NCBI RefSeq assembly: GCF_963576615.1
Contig: NC_088711.1
Span: 58,136,248 to 58,200,247 of the forward strand
Direction: 5' to 3'
DNA from: Watersipora subatra
Lineage: Eukaryota; Bryozoa; Gymnolaemata; Cheilostomatida; Watersiporidae
Length of the DNA stretch: 64,000 nt
In this document: positions 24,901-37,068 of the stretch, piece by piece
Layout of the letters: each line of letters begins with the position of its first letter
Position numbering within the stretch: the stretch's first letter is position 1
The notes under the pieces: generated by a model
What the model was told of the DNA's origin: nothing
The model's input: the letters and a program-made list of their open reading frames with translations, nothing else
Databases searched by the model: none
Translations under genes and position numbers: made by a program

Positions 24901-26108
24901 ATGCTGACTGCAAAAACATTCATTGATAAAATCGGGACAAATGTTATGTTAGGCCTAAACTGAAAAGCTAGGGAAGATAGGGTGCCAGCTAGAGCAATAG
25001 TTGGAGACTAAAGGCTGCCACAGCAAACCATTTGCCGCTTAATACCTCCGCCTGATAGCAGGTCATGTGAGAACAATTCCAATAAAATTATAGAGTCGCT
25101 TTAATCTATAATGGTCTTTTACTGCAGTTCTGATAAGTGAAACCTAACAAATACTGCGTTTACAGGCAATGGTCTAAAATTAACTGTTAAAATCTGCAAA
25201 TCAAATTTCTTTGCTAGAAACTTTCTCACCATATTTGAAGCAACTCTTGTTTGTTCAAAGAATTAGTCTAACTTGCTAGCTTGGAGCCATACAAGTGAAG
25301 TCTTTTATTATTAGGAGGACACCGATTACGCAGTAGGATTCTCTTTCTCTAGCCTCTGTTCTTACAGATCGCTTTTATACTGTTTAACAATGTGTAAGAA
25401 TGTTCGTTGTCAAACCGTCTAGGGGTATACATGTATATAGTGCTATAATTAGTGAGATAAAGTTATATTCTACTAGCACCATGTTCTCATTACTCCTCTA
25501 TATGTAATCATCTCAGATATTCCACTCTCCCCTAATGAGTGTTAAGCGTAGGTGCCTGGTATCTTTATCCAATAAATATCAGACAATCCTTGGAGATGCG
25601 CGTGTATCCCTCACTTACGTTTTAGCGCAAGAAAGCAAAAACACCAAAAGTGTATATCAAATCAGTAACTCGCAGTAAGTTAAATATCCTATTTGACCAA
25701 GCAGCAAAAGGTCAATGCACCAGCTTACTTGCACTATTCACCTAGTCGGAGATGAAAATGGAGAAAGTAAATGGTAATATTTAAGTTCGTTACAAAAACG
25801 CTGAACATAAAGTAGGATTTATAGTAGCTGTAGATAGCTAATAGCAAACTGTCACGAGCGCAATGTCAAACTAAAGAGAAAGTAAAATAGACAGAGAGAG
25901 AAGACGTAGGTGAATACTTACTGAGGGATGGGTTGAGGCAGTCCCCGCTGAAGAGCACCATTGGGTTGCGGTCTTGTATATTCTGATATGCGGTAACGAG
26001 TCGTGCGGCTCCGCCGAGGGGTTCATTAGAGCCAGGCTCAATGTTATACACATCATTAAAGTGGAATATAGTTAGGGTTTTATCTGTGGACTGCGCCGTA
26101 GCATTCAT
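12421..26108 (-). CDS. 5'-nucleotidase/UshA-family metallophosphoesterase, complete 11-exon gene
   Basis: Hydrolyses phosphate monoesters, probably nucleotides, in the cytosol. Exons (minus strand): 26108-25922, 24907-24821, 23886-23744, 21180-21055, 18845-18723, 17679-17499, 16914-16819, 15773-15606, 14187-14015, 13908-13754 and 12601-12421. They sum to 1620 nt (539 residues) and every splice phase agrees. N-terminal metallophosphatase domain: IFHFNDVYNIEP, VLFSGDCLNPS, VLGNHEFDFGLEVLEEFMG, LVIALTHMSMKND and IIFGGHDHHY (metal-binding motifs). C-terminal nucleotidase domain: VAIINSGTFRSNCI, FTARDLFRMLPLFD and GGIR-like loops. There is no signal peptide or GPI tail, unlike ecto-5'-nucleotidase. 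Some invertebrate and protist relatives are labelled YfkN-like or mannosylglucosyl-3-phosphoglycerate phosphatase; the substrate cannot be read from sequence. Start: first Met of the open first exon. Confidence 0.93.
14965..15245. repeat. 33-bp minisatellite in a phosphoesterase intron
   Basis: About eight copies of a 33-bp unit (ACACTACACTGCCCAACGGT plus GCAAAACATCTCT), with C/T and C/G variants. The unit length is a multiple of three, so it reads open on both strands (CTVGQCSVEMF repeats on the minus strand). It lies in the intron between exons 15773-15606 and 14187-14015. The repeats abut with no unique spacers, so it is not a CRISPR array. Confidence 0.95.
18877..18959. repeat. (TA)n dinucleotide repeat
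   Basis: About 41 uninterrupted TA units, ending next to TATGTACACAGACACTC. It begins about 30 bases upstream of the phosphoesterase exon that starts at 18845 (minus strand), so it lies in the intron close to that acceptor. Confidence 0.97.
22083..23724. mobile_element. TTAA-flanked foldback element, copy 1, with a nested insertion
   Basis: Left arm begins AGGTTGACTTGCAACAAAAT; the right arm ends with its inverse (GTTGCGAGTCAACCT at 23724). TTAA flanks both ends (22079-22082 and 23725-23728). The arms pair over several hundred bases; for example AAGCTCTTAAAAGCT near 22191 matches AGCTTTTAAGAGCTT near 22840. The right arm is split by a second element at 22930-23690. Without it the element would be about 880 bp, like the copy at 41712-42590. 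It has no ORF. TTAA targets are used by piggyBac and Kolobok transposons; which family moved this element is inference. It sits in a phosphoesterase intron. Confidence 0.85.
22930..23690. mobile_element. TA-flanked TIR element nested in the foldback element
   Basis: Ends CAGTCAAACATGGATAA on the left and, inverted, CAGCCAAACATGGATAACTC on the right. The motif TCGAAC is repeated near both ends (GCTCGAACAC, AACTCGAACGG, AACTCGAACTC, CTTGAACGC). The intact sequence in sister copies (CCAAATAACTGTAATG) shows that insertion occurred at a TA: TA is kept on the right (23691) and has become AA on the left. TA targeting is typical of Tc1/mariner/pogo-type elements. A hairpin near 23310-23390 (CTCAAAAGAAAA / TTTTCTTTTGAG) lies inside. 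It is non-coding. Confidence 0.85.
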
Positions 26109-26560
26109 CTCTAACTTGGAAGGCTAGCAGTTGAGGCAAGGGCTTGAAAGCATATACCGTGAGCGTGCATTCAATTCTCCAGCCAGCTGCACAATGCTAA
26201 GCACTGCTTACCGACATTCTGCAATGTATTGCCATACCAGTCAATACATTAGCTTCAGAACCTAAGGGTTAGCCTCTATACATAACTGTGTATTGATTGG
26301 TTTGTTATTATTATAGAACTCATAATAGCATGCAATCGAATAATGCGCTTGTGTTAGGTCAGCAGCGAATTAGCAGCAGCGCGAGTTCACAGCTTAAAAT
26401 ACCAATCTTTGTTTTATAAAGTAGGATCTCCATATCTCAATGTTCACTGGGGCACAAAAACTGTTGTAGGTTTAAAAACCTTCGGCCATTTCAAACCACC
26501 ATACTTGCTAGTATTGTAACTACGACTCGACTCGTAAAGCATTGTAAATCCATAAAACTA

Positions 26561-26960
26561 CCGTACTTTTTGGACTATTAGCCGCTACTTTTTTCTGATG
26601 ATTTGAGCCATGCGGCTTATATAAGGGTGCGGGTATTCTGTGGCTTTTTCTTTGACCGCTAGGGCGCATTAACCGGAATCTCCGGTTAGTGCGGCTCTAG
26701 CGGTGAAAGAAAATACGAAACAATGCCTAACGGTACTGTTCCGCTAGGCACTGGGTTAAAAAGTGTCCATTAATACGAAACAGTGCCGTTAGACACTGTT
26801 CCGTTTTAAACAGCAAAGTTGCTGCCACGCTAAAAAGCACCATCCTGAGTTCTGCGGCTTATACAAAGGTGCGGCCTATGTATTGTTTTATTATCATTTT
26901 TTGGAAAATAAAGCAGATGCGGCTTATATAGGGGTGTGGTTTATAGTCCGAAAAGTACGG
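26561..26960. mobile_element. 400-bp TA-flanked MITE with CCGTACTTTT ends
   Basis: The left end CCGTACTTTTTGGACTAT is mirrored at the right end by ATAGTCCGAAAAGTACGG, with TA on both sides (26559-26560 and 26961-26962). Subterminal blocks GCGGCTTATATAAGGGTGCG and GCGGCTTATATAGGGGTGTG occur inside. The centre has a short palindrome (CTCCGGTTAGTGC region) and repeats of ACTGTTCCG. The CCGTA..GGACTATAAGCCGC type of end is widespread among animal MITEs. It lies just upstream of the phosphoesterase gene. Confidence 0.9.
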
Positions 26961-27576
26961 TACAGACTATTTTTAAGAAGGCTATTGGCACACCATCGTT
27001 GACACTGCCAAGTCATCCTTGTTTAAGGCAGGTCATTACAAATATTAGCATATCTCTACCCTTCACAGGTATTGCATGTAATTAGTACAAGATATCCGCT
27101 ATGAACACTCTCAGGAGAGTTGGCCATAGTATTGCTATTTTATGGTTACGGTATCTACTGGCTTGAATAAATATGGATAGTAATGATAGGATTTGTAGTA
27201 ACACATGTATAAGAAAATACAACAAAGATTCCGGCAGAGCTCAAATAAGCTCACTCAAGGGCTTTCTGGATGACCAGCTGAGAATATATAGATATGAACT
27301 CTATTATCACCACTCTACGTTGTTTTAAACAATTTAGACCAGGAGATAAAAAAAATATCAGTAAAGTAAATTGTGTGTATTCAAAAGAAAAAGCTATTTT
27401 TGCATAACCCTGTTAAATAATGTAGATTGGCAAGGTGTTCGTGTCTGGTATAAAGTGTTGTGGTTCAGACCATAGATATTTGCAACTATTATGGTTCTAC
27501 ATAGATAACTTCATTACCATTAATTTTGTATTATTCAATCTGTTAGCTACAGATTGCTTTATTGGCTGTTGTTTGT

Positions 27577-27610
<34 letters not shown>

Positions 27611-27613
<3 letters not shown>

Positions 27614-28030
27614 CTCAAAGTTTATGTGTCTGTGATTCTGTACTTTGGTTTGTCCAGATAAAGCTACTAAAATTTTAGAATAAAGTTCTACAAGTTTAAA
27701 AAAAGTCTAAAAATAAAGTTCCTCCTGTTTACCAGGCAAATATCTTACCAATTAAACAACGCGGGATAAATGTATTTGATGGGTGATATGTGTCGCTTTG
27801 TGGGTGAAAATACGCTACCACTCAGCATAAAATTACATTAAAGTGCAAAATAATTTTATGCTTGATCTCACAGCTCTTGTTAGTGAGAGCCGTGGATAAC
27901 TAGCTTACTCAAACTAGCCATTGGCAATGTCTCAGGCTAATGGCAAGTGGCAGGCCACTACATAACCTGCCACTGTTTTATAAGCTGTTTTTACTACCCA
28001 CCCAACGCCTGGCATTTCTCATATATATAC
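27611..28030 (-). mobile_element. SINE-like repeat copy (minus orientation)
   Basis: Starts after the (TA)n run with AATCTCAAAGTTTATGTGTC and ends with CACCCAACGCCTGGCATTTC. It shares ordered blocks with copies at 32000-32400 (opposite strand), 42721-43110 and 58180-58440: the CTCAAAGTTT end, a degenerate tRNA-like segment (CTGTTTACCAGGCAAATATC), GTGGGTGAAAATACGCTACC, and the tail block GCTAATGGCAAGTGGCAGGC. Confidence 0.7.
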
Positions 28031-31000
28031 CCGAAATGTCAGAATAAGGTGAGGTGATGTGTTTGTTGTCGTTGAATAAACATACCACAGAAACTATTAA
28101 GCTACACTGTCATCTAGAACATAACAAATACTAACTGAACAACCTCTTGTACATTTTTATACAATATTTGTAATTTTTGGTGGAAGTACATTAAAATATT
28201 GAGCAATGTTTTATTATTGCTGAAGCTTGTTGCTATAAGCTGCCACAGATACGGGCATCAAAAACTCAAATCTGGAATGTGAGGAATTTGTGGGCTGTTC
28301 CTTGAACGGAAGAACTGGACCATTTTATATTGTTGATTTGGATGAGCATTCCGAGGAGTTGGGTGAACATTGAAAGCATATGAATTTATAATGCAAAGGC
28401 GATTTGCTCATTTCCTAGCGTCTATTAGAATGAGAGAAAAAACGAGGGCTGACATAAGGTGTTGTCACTGGTTATAAGCAATCGCTTTTAGCATATTTGG
28501 CATTCATTCACTGAACTGCTACTTGAACTTGCTAAAATTATTTCATATGATTTCTACCTCTATTCTATACTAATTGATTGCATTTGAAATATCAAACAAA
28601 TGCCTTTTAAGTAGAGATAGGTAGGTTCATCAAGCATCTATAAGTTGTTTTGTAAAACTAAAACAGTTTTACAAAGTTGGAAAAAAAATTTAATTTAACC
28701 TTGACATGAAATAATTCCTAGAATGATAGGCCTGATGCAATAATTGTATAATTTGTCAAGCTGAAAACTTACATAACTTAATATAGATGTTGCAATTTTT
28801 ACACCGGCTCCCATAACCCTATTTCAAAATAACTGCAACCTGAGCAACAATGCACAATATTTTTAATTTTTACATCAAAAGCTTGCTCTTCATATCTTGT
28901 AACCTAAGGTAAAAATAATAACAACAATGATAATTTGACTTCACATTTTCTAAAGAAATTTTGGGGCTGAATATAATAAAGACAGATCAACTTTGTTTCT
29001 ATGATGCTATTTTGATAAACTGAATATTTTACAAACATCTGCTCTAACGCAATTAGGAATTGGTTAAAACCTGCAGAGAAGAGCACTTTACAGGTATGCA
29101 TTTGAGTAATTCAGACTAGAGTTCACTCAGAGACCGGAACGATAACAATAAATGAACTATTTGTTGTACTAAATATAAATATTAATTAATTTTTATTTCT
29201 TATTTGTAAGAGCAACATTGATCGGAACCAAATTAATTCCTATTATATTATGGGTATACCAGCGAGTGAAGTTTAGATGGCTAACACAGAGCAATATAAA
29301 GCTATCTCAAATATAGGCCGAGAACTTCATTGCAAAACTAGTATGATTTGTAGTTTGCAAAACAATAGTTATGCAAGCATATACTAGTGAAAATTAACAA
29401 ACGGTAGGCTATATAATTTTCATTAGGTAATTCAAAAACTAAATAATGAATTCACAAAAACAATTTTAAAAAGAAGTTTCATGAAGTTACAAGAAAGTTT
29501 CATGAGGCTGGGCTTGAACCATACATATCAGTGAATAATATCATAACATATATAAATTCAGATCTATATATGATCTGGATATCTAAGCTGACTATGATTA
29601 ACACCACCATCCTTTGCTGCGTCAGCAGTGCAGGATGGTGCTAACTACTCGACATATCATAACTAGCTGTTCTTATTGGTCCAGATGACGGGCAGCTTTC
29701 AGCCATGTCATATTGGCTTCGCAAGAAGAGTATGCACTTGTATCAAATCGGTACATATCAAGGTTAGCTGAACAAGTCACTTAATGACATCCGGTTGCCC
29801 TCAGCTGGTGAAGCTTTGTTATGATTAGTTAACCACATGATCAGCATTTTTGTTTTATCGCACTTGTATGTATTTTGGTATGAATGCTAGTGTTTGTTGG
29901 TTATGACATAATTTATCATAATCAGTTTATTGCATGGTCAAAATTATCATTTTATATATTATTTTTAATATAATAGACATAGTTATTTAAATAAAATTAG
30001 GTTGAGAAATAAACAATAAAATGGCATTTTTACTTCAATACGATGGTCAATATAATTGTGTTAACAATGCAATGAACATGGTGCTGATTGACATGATGTG
30101 ACAAATTTGATAGACAAATAGACTCAAATGGATTAGACTCAAATAAAAAATAAGATAAATGAGGTAAACGTGCTACGACGGAGTTGTCAAAAAGCCCAAG
30201 TCCAGCCAAAATGTCTCCTAAATTATCTGCTTAAATTCAGAGCAGCTTGCAAGCATATACACAGTTGTGAGATGGGCTGAACCATTTTGGTCTGACAGCC
30301 ATTTTATACAGTTTTGAAAAGCTAAAAATCTAAAACATGGATTCTTCGAAATACTTTAAATATCAGAAATGATTGGCAGCTGATACTTGAGGAATGTTTG
30401 GATGATACTGATTGTCAGTGAACGCTGGCACTCTACTGAAATAGCTAGAAGAAACATAGAAATCTATAATAGTAATCTGATACAACAGTAGTCCTGTCAG
30501 ACTTGATTATATAGATGTCAATGGCTCTGAAACTACAAACTGATGTTGTGGCTATCTTATTCACATGCAAAAGCATATTACTTCACTAAGTTGAAGCAAA
30601 GTGGGATACTTGAAGATTAAATCTAACTGTAACCATGCTCAGAGGTACAACATGGGCTGTAAGTTTTAAAGCAAACAATGCGCAACCAACAGTAACAAAG
30701 CAGAAGTAGTTTAATGTGCTTTCTTTTGTGAAATAATACTAATAATTTGAGAAACTTTCATTTTACCAGAAGTTTCCCAAATCCATATTTGAAGCAGGAA
30801 TTCTTGACAACCTTGTGTCTGCTGTCAGATACAGCCAGCTACTGTAATGATTTGGAAGAGAGCTGTATGTCTGTATTGATTATAACCTCTGTATTTCTGT
30901 AACCTCTGTATAACCTTCAGACTCTGTTAATTAAACGTTTGCTCAGTGAACCACTTAAGAACATGTGACCAATTATTGTTGATGTATCTTTTGAAGTAAA

Positions 31001-31999
31001 GCCTTATTTCCTTATTTACGCTGAGAATATTTGGTATGAAGTGCTCTAATGTTGACATCTGAAGTTTGAAATGGTAAAAGATACCGGTAATAGCACTAAG
31101 CTTTACTTACTCACAAAAGCTAGCTTGACAAGCAAGCACTCATTAGTCTAATTACTAGCTACATGTATCTATACTAGCAATTAGCTGTTATTGGCAATCC
31201 AGTAATTGGAAATTGTCAATGGGATATACAGTCAAACCTCTACCATTACACCAACATGCTAATGCTTCAAACAAATGATGGAATTTTGAGCTAATATGTG
31301 AGTTCACCCCTGAGTTAGCTTCCAACACATGTGTGAAGTTTCTTGAAACATTGCAGTTTCTAAAGTTCGAAGATTTTCAAATATTTGATATAACATCAAT
31401 GTAAGCTAAATTCTACACCTCACCTAAAAGAAGTTGTTATCACAACCTCTACCGCCTAACAGGCATCGCCAAGTCTACAATTCCGTTGGCGTGTCTGTAA
31501 GGTAACAACAGAAATGTCTTTTGATTATCACTTCATATGATCTTTTATATATACATGGTAACTGACATTTTTACAATTAGCTTTTTAAACAGATGTTTTT
31601 CAATTCACTGGCTTAAATGTGCTATGAGTAAGGAAATACCATATCTCAGCACAAATTATCATAGGTTTGTGGGTGGTAGGATGAATAAAACAAATCAAGG
31701 TAACATAATGAAAATATTTGCCTCAACATACTGTTGTTAACTTACAGATCTGGGAACAAATTAATAAATTGAGACTTCTAAAATAATCATACTGGTTCAG
31801 CTAGTTGAAGCAACGGGAACAGGGAAGTGAGTTTAAGGAAGTTGTATTTCTAGAACAGCTTAATTTTCTATACAGATTCAAAATTGTCAATTTGTTTTAA
31901 GAAAGAAGAGAAATATTTAAATTTTAGATAACTTTAGTAATTTTAAATGATCTTTAAATAGCTCTAAATTTACTTTCTCAGGCATATATAGCGTAACTA

Positions 32000-32400
32000 G
32001 CAGAATGGCCGGTGTTGCACTGGTATTAAAAATCTGCTTATAAGCAGTGATAGCAATGCCACACTTACAAATTCAGCTTATAAACAATGGCACTTGCTAT
32101 TAGCCTGGCACATTGCCAATGGCTAATTTAAGTTAGTTACCTCGCTTTTTACTAATACATAGAATGACGTTGCGTTGCGCCATAACAGGTAGCGGCAGCG
32201 TATTTTCACCCACATAGCGACATATATATCGCCAATAAATCCATCAATCTCGAGTAGCGCAATGGTTTAGCTTATTGTCTGGGGAACGGGCGTTTCGAGA
32301 TCAAATCTTCCGCGATACGGCTTCTTCAGTTCAAGATTTTAATTGCTATAACCAGACATACCTAAGGATAGACACACAAACTTTGAGATTTATATATTTA
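32000..32400 (+). mobile_element. SINE-like repeat copy with a recognisable tRNA-like segment
   Basis: On the plus strand the segment at about 32250-32315 reads like a tRNA. A D-arm/A-box-like TAGCGCAATGGTTTAGC is followed about 35 bases later by a T-arm/B-box-like CGTTTCGAGATCAAATC. It is preceded by AGCCTGGCACATTGCCAATG (body block) and followed by ATAACCAGACATACC and the end block AACTTTGAGATTTATATAT. The outer left end GGCCGGTGTTGCACTGG matches the end motif of other copies. In a standard tRNA-derived SINE the tRNA-like part sits at the 5' end; here it is internal. Confidence 0.7.
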
Positions 32401-33409
32401 GATAGAGTGACGGTAAGCTAAAAGTTATTTAGGCGAGTCCAGTAAAATTTATAAAATAACAATTAGCAAGTTATCTAAGCCATAAGGCTTTAAACTTACC
32501 TAATTAGTATAAAGGATGGCTGTCTAACAACTATTGCCTGATATAATAATAGAAAAATTTAAAATTGATTCTGGTATACAAAAGAGAACTAGGAAAGAAA
32601 ATGCAGTGATCAAAGAGCAAGTGGTTTTCCAAATGTTCAAACTATTTTATTGATTATTGTCTCAAGCCAAAAACTTTAATTATCTAAAAAAACAAAAATC
32701 TTGAGCGCTGCTGTTTTTGTACCTATAAAAAATTTTAAAATCCTATGTAGAGTTAGTTACACATTGGAACGGTAACCAGCACTTTGTTCAACAATGATTT
32801 TCACCAATTAGTAACAACCAAAAGGATGCTAAAGCTTATTAAATACATTTTAAAATTAATAAAACAAAAATGTGTGAAGATAAAATTTTTCACATAATTG
32901 TCTGCAAACTAAAAAATAGACCTACTGATGGTAGCGCATATAATTCAGGATTTTACTGCTATGTCCACTCTAAGTAACAGCTAAGGCCCAGCTAATATAA
33001 AAAACCTCAGTATCTTAATACTGCCTAGTTTGTTTAGTGTCTTTGCTAATTATCAGGAGACACAGGTTTCAAACAAATGTCAGTAAAAAGTTTGTGCCTC
33101 TATCTAGAGACACCGCTGAATGATATGTAGGTGAAAGTTCCTCAAGAAGTGCGCTTACCCTTTTCTCATGAACCGAAAGTTCCCAATGCACAACATATGG
33201 TGTTTGATTTGTCCAATAAATATAGCATATATACATAGCCCGGCCATATAGCACAGCTGTCCGCTAGCTGACATGTGGCTAAGTAGTTCCTAAATAATTG
33301 GGTTTAATATTTTTTAAATAACTGCACCACAGTGAACAAAAGGTAGCACAGCTATCTGTCACATTGATAGGTATTGATGTAAACCCACAAGACAGTGTTT
33401 CATCAATTA

Positions 33410-34760
33410 CCGTGCCACCTGTATTTGAACGCTACTCGTATTTGAACGCCACTTCTATTTGACCGATACTATTTGACATTCTAAATCTTCACGAACCCAT
33501 AATTGCAAGTGATCAGTAGAAAAGTGTCCACAAAACTGTACTAATAATGACTCGATTACATCAATAACAATTAATTCTTTCATTTTTCTGTTCATATCGA
33601 AGTCCATTTTTCAACTCCAAATTTTAAGTTTTTCCGTTAGAAACTCTGATTGCAACATCAAAGAAATAACTAGTAACTGTATCAGGCTAATAGTAGTTCA
33701 TTTTTTAACGCGGTCTTGATACTCCGATGTACATGGGGAAATGTTGTCACATTTGTAATGAAAAATGTGCTAATACGTATTTTGAAGCTAATATTTTGAG
33801 GCTATTTTGATTGTACATGGTTTCTCTTTATTCATGGTAGAAGTTTCTATTCAAAATGGTATCGCATAAAACGTTTTGATCTGCTAAAAAATTGTTTGGA
33901 CGCTAACATCGATTAGCTCAGCTGTGCAGAAGAAAACATGAGGTCAAAGACACCGTGGAAGGTATTGAGCGGCCAGAATAATATGAAATGATTTCAAACG
34001 AAGGCAACAATCAGAATGCAACTGGCCATGCGAACAATGCTAATATTTTTGTTTTTAAAATGTTAATATTTGTTTTAAAATGGTAATTTTTATTGCTGCA
34101 TGTTTTTATAATTATGGTTTGCTATTTCACTTGCTTTTGAATATATATTTGCAGCATCTGATAAATTATTATTATTATAAAATTTATAAATTTGAATATT
34201 TACAGCGTATTATTTGATAGCATGATTGCAGTAATCTGGTCTTGGCTTACAATGGATCGACGCTTGTAACTTTGTTCTATTGCACATAAAACTCGTTTTG
34301 GCTGCAAACTGTAACAAATATATCGATGAGTGCAATGGGCTTTTATGCAACCTTGTTAAATATAGTTATAAAATGAAAATATACCTTCAAATTTAGTATG
34401 AAAAAACAACTTTAAAGCTCCAAAAAACTGCAATGCAGGGTATAAGATCATCATTGATTAATTGCAAGCGGTAGATATCAACTGGTAGAAACTTGTATCA
34501 ACTTTCTCTTGCATATTTCTTTAAGAAATTTACGTCAAGTTGGAGCTAAGTAAGCAAATTTCTTGCCTCCAGAAGGGTTAATGTCGCACGTCCGAAGTGA
34601 AGTGCAAAATATAAATGACAGTCAATTCGCCTGTGAAAGGGTTAAATTTATCTTTTCAACATTCTAATGAGGTGTTTAAAAAATACAACCGCCACCCTTT
34701 ATTTGAACATCACTGAAGGAAGGGTAGAAAAATAAGAGCGCCATGTCGTTCAAATAAAGG
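33410..34760. mobile_element. TA-flanked TIR element with TATTTGAACG ends
   Basis: Left end CCGTGCCACCTGTATTTGAACG (first bases 33410 on) with a second tandem TATTTGAACGCCAC. The right end, read inverted, is CCTTTATTTGAACGACATGG. TA flanks both sides (33408-33409, 34761-34762). The interior of about 1.3 kb is AT-rich and has no coding potential that I can see. The ends differ in length, so the exact left boundary is uncertain. Confidence 0.6.
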
Positions 34761-36176
34761 TAATAAGTTAAATTGTTTTAGTGGGTCCGGTTAAAAGCAT
34801 GACTGGCTTCTTCAATGACTTGCTATCACACTAGTTCTATTGTCAAACTATTAAAAAGTTAGCTAATACTTGCAATAGAAACACAAAGTGTACAAAATAT
34901 TTAAACTCATATAAACTTTACAAATATTTTAACACTTTGCCACAGCTTTTAAAAATAATCAAAGGTAGGATAACTTCTGTGAAAAACATTACTCCTACAT
35001 GTTCTTGGCTCAGTGCTCAGGTTCTCTATGGGTAAAGCTATTTCAACAGTTGTTACAGCCAAAAAAAGACATTAATGATTATGTCGTTTGATGTAATAAT
35101 CCGAACGAGCCTGGTTTCAATTTAATGCAAGCTTTTGTTCAGCAGGGCATCTCATCAGTAGGGTTTTTTGTATTACACACACAAAATCATAGCTGTCAAA
35201 CAGCGCACAAAATAAAAGGGCAGCACGTTTGTATAATAGAACAGATTTTGTGAGCGTTGTTTGTTAGGAGCACAATATTCAGATATACATCAAACCTCAG
35301 AGAAGTTATCAATTTTGAAGGGGATAGGCAGAGATGGGCACTCGAGTTAACATGCTTGTTCGAGCGAGCCTTAAGGTTCAATTTACAAACGAATCAAATT
35401 TAATCGATTCTCTGATATCTTTTACTTACTGTAGAATAGAAATGATTCGGCGCATCCTACCAGTAAGAGTTGAATTGAATCGATTCTTTCCTGTCATCAT
35501 AGACAAATTCACTTGATTCTCCATTTTTCAATAAGCAAAATACTTGAGTCACTGCTTCTCTTTATTATTACTATATCAGTATCTCTATGATTAGTAATTT
35601 ATTACTGTGTTAATGGAAAATCCATCATGGAAAGTAACATCCTATTAAATCAATCAGTTGATTGTAAGTGCAGTCCAGCAATGCCAGCTGCAAGCGTTTA
35701 ACCTTTTCATAAACCTCTATATCATATTTACGTTACGTAAAACGGTACGTATTAACGGTATTTACGGTACATTCTATTTGTTGATAATGTGTAGTATTAC
35801 TATGTATGTACCACGCAATGATATAGTATAATTCTATGATTTAACAGGTTTAGCTATGCTGTTTTGATCATCATGTAAACAAAGGTAACTACATCTCATT
35901 CAAGCATCAAGCTACGTCCTATACAGTGGTCTAAATTTATCACCCACAGGACTCAGTGGTAAGTTAAACCTAATTCACTAGCCTAGTTGTTCTTAGTTTT
36001 GAAGTTTGTTGGCAAGATTTTCTTTCGCTGGATAGATAGTTAGATAGATAGATAGTAGATAGTTCCACTAGTCTGGTGAGTTCACTAATTTATTCAATAT
36101 TCAATATATATTTTATCAACTTACTAACAATATCCATTCGTTTTTACAGTATTATTATAATCATATTATAAATGTG

Positions 36177-36248
36177 ATGAACACTACTGATAAGAATAGC
36201 GCTAGCGATGATGCTATCTTTTCTTCCGACGTAGCCGTTTTTGCAGTG
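36177..36248 (+). CDS. Possible first coding exon within the hAT element
   Basis: An ATG follows a TTTTTACAG acceptor-like site and opens 24 codons (MNTTDKNSASDDAIFSS..), ending at a perfect donor GTG|gtaagt. No BED zinc finger is visible. The assignment to the transposase gene rests on position between the TIRs, not on homology. Confidence 0.35.
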
Positions 36249-36842
36249 GTAAGTAGTTTATTATTTATTTAGGTAATTATTGTGCTATATTAAATACGCA
36301 ATGAATGAAGGAGTCTAAATGTAATAAATGAATGAGAGAAAACACTATCTTAAATTATTATTATTGCTCTATTTTAAGCCTTTCATTTTCTGGTGTATCT
36401 CAAACTATCTCTAACTATCTATTATCTAAACAATTGATTGTTGTAATTATTATCAAATTATTTGTTATTCACAGCATTCAATTGTCAGTTGCTTAGACTA
36501 GTGGTTAATAAATAAACAAAAATTATTATAATAAGTATTAAAATTTTCTGTTACAAACAATTATTGAATAAAATGATTAGTAAATATTTTTTTGATCAAT
36601 AACAGTACAATAACAAATTCAATTAATCGAGGTATAGATATACATGTATATACATGTATATATACATGTACGTATGTGTATATGGACACATTCAACTTGG
36701 TTCATATTGGCAATCATTTGACGGTGGGTACATTAGATAGTGGAAATGGTAGTATGTAATAACAATTGCAGCCCTAATGTGGCAATGCATGCATTGGCAA
36801 TAATTCGACACACTATTTCGATTTGCTGCATGCAGTTCACCT

Positions 36843-37068
36843 ATGATACTATCAACTTTCTTTCAACCACCAATAGCTATCACTAACTTGTACATACAAA
36901 TGCCATTTGCTTTGGGAACTCAAGAAATGGGTGCCACATTCTGCTCAGCCAGCGGCACCTGTTGTCATCAAGGAGCCAGAATAGCACAGAATAAACCTCT
37001 TCAACAAACTGAAGAAAAAGCCATTGCTCCTTCAGTGTATGATAATGGCTTAGAGGGTGAATTACCTA
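36843..37068 (+). pseudogene. Central hAT open segment cut by a MITE
   Basis: A 75-codon open stretch (…QEMGATFCSASGTCC…, ending VYDNGLEGELP) runs into the MITE whose left end is at 37069. After the MITE and its duplicated TA, the sequence continues open in the same frame (YHELDATRK before gtaatt). This suggests that the insertion split one exon. No family-diagnostic motif is visible in this part. Confidence 0.45.

Larger units (their letters stand above)
26109..35320. other. Gene-poor intergenic region
   Basis: I found no phase-consistent exons in this 9-kb stretch. It contains the 400-bp MITE at 26561, a (TA)n run at 27580-27610, a SINE-like copy at 27611-28030, a short hairpin at 29605-29642 (CACCATCCT ... 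AGGATGGTG), one isolated transposon-end motif CAGTCAAACCTCTACC at 31231, a SINE-like copy at 32000-32400, and a TIR element at 33410-34760. ORFs of 60-67 codons here lack any recognisable protein character. Confidence 0.5.
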
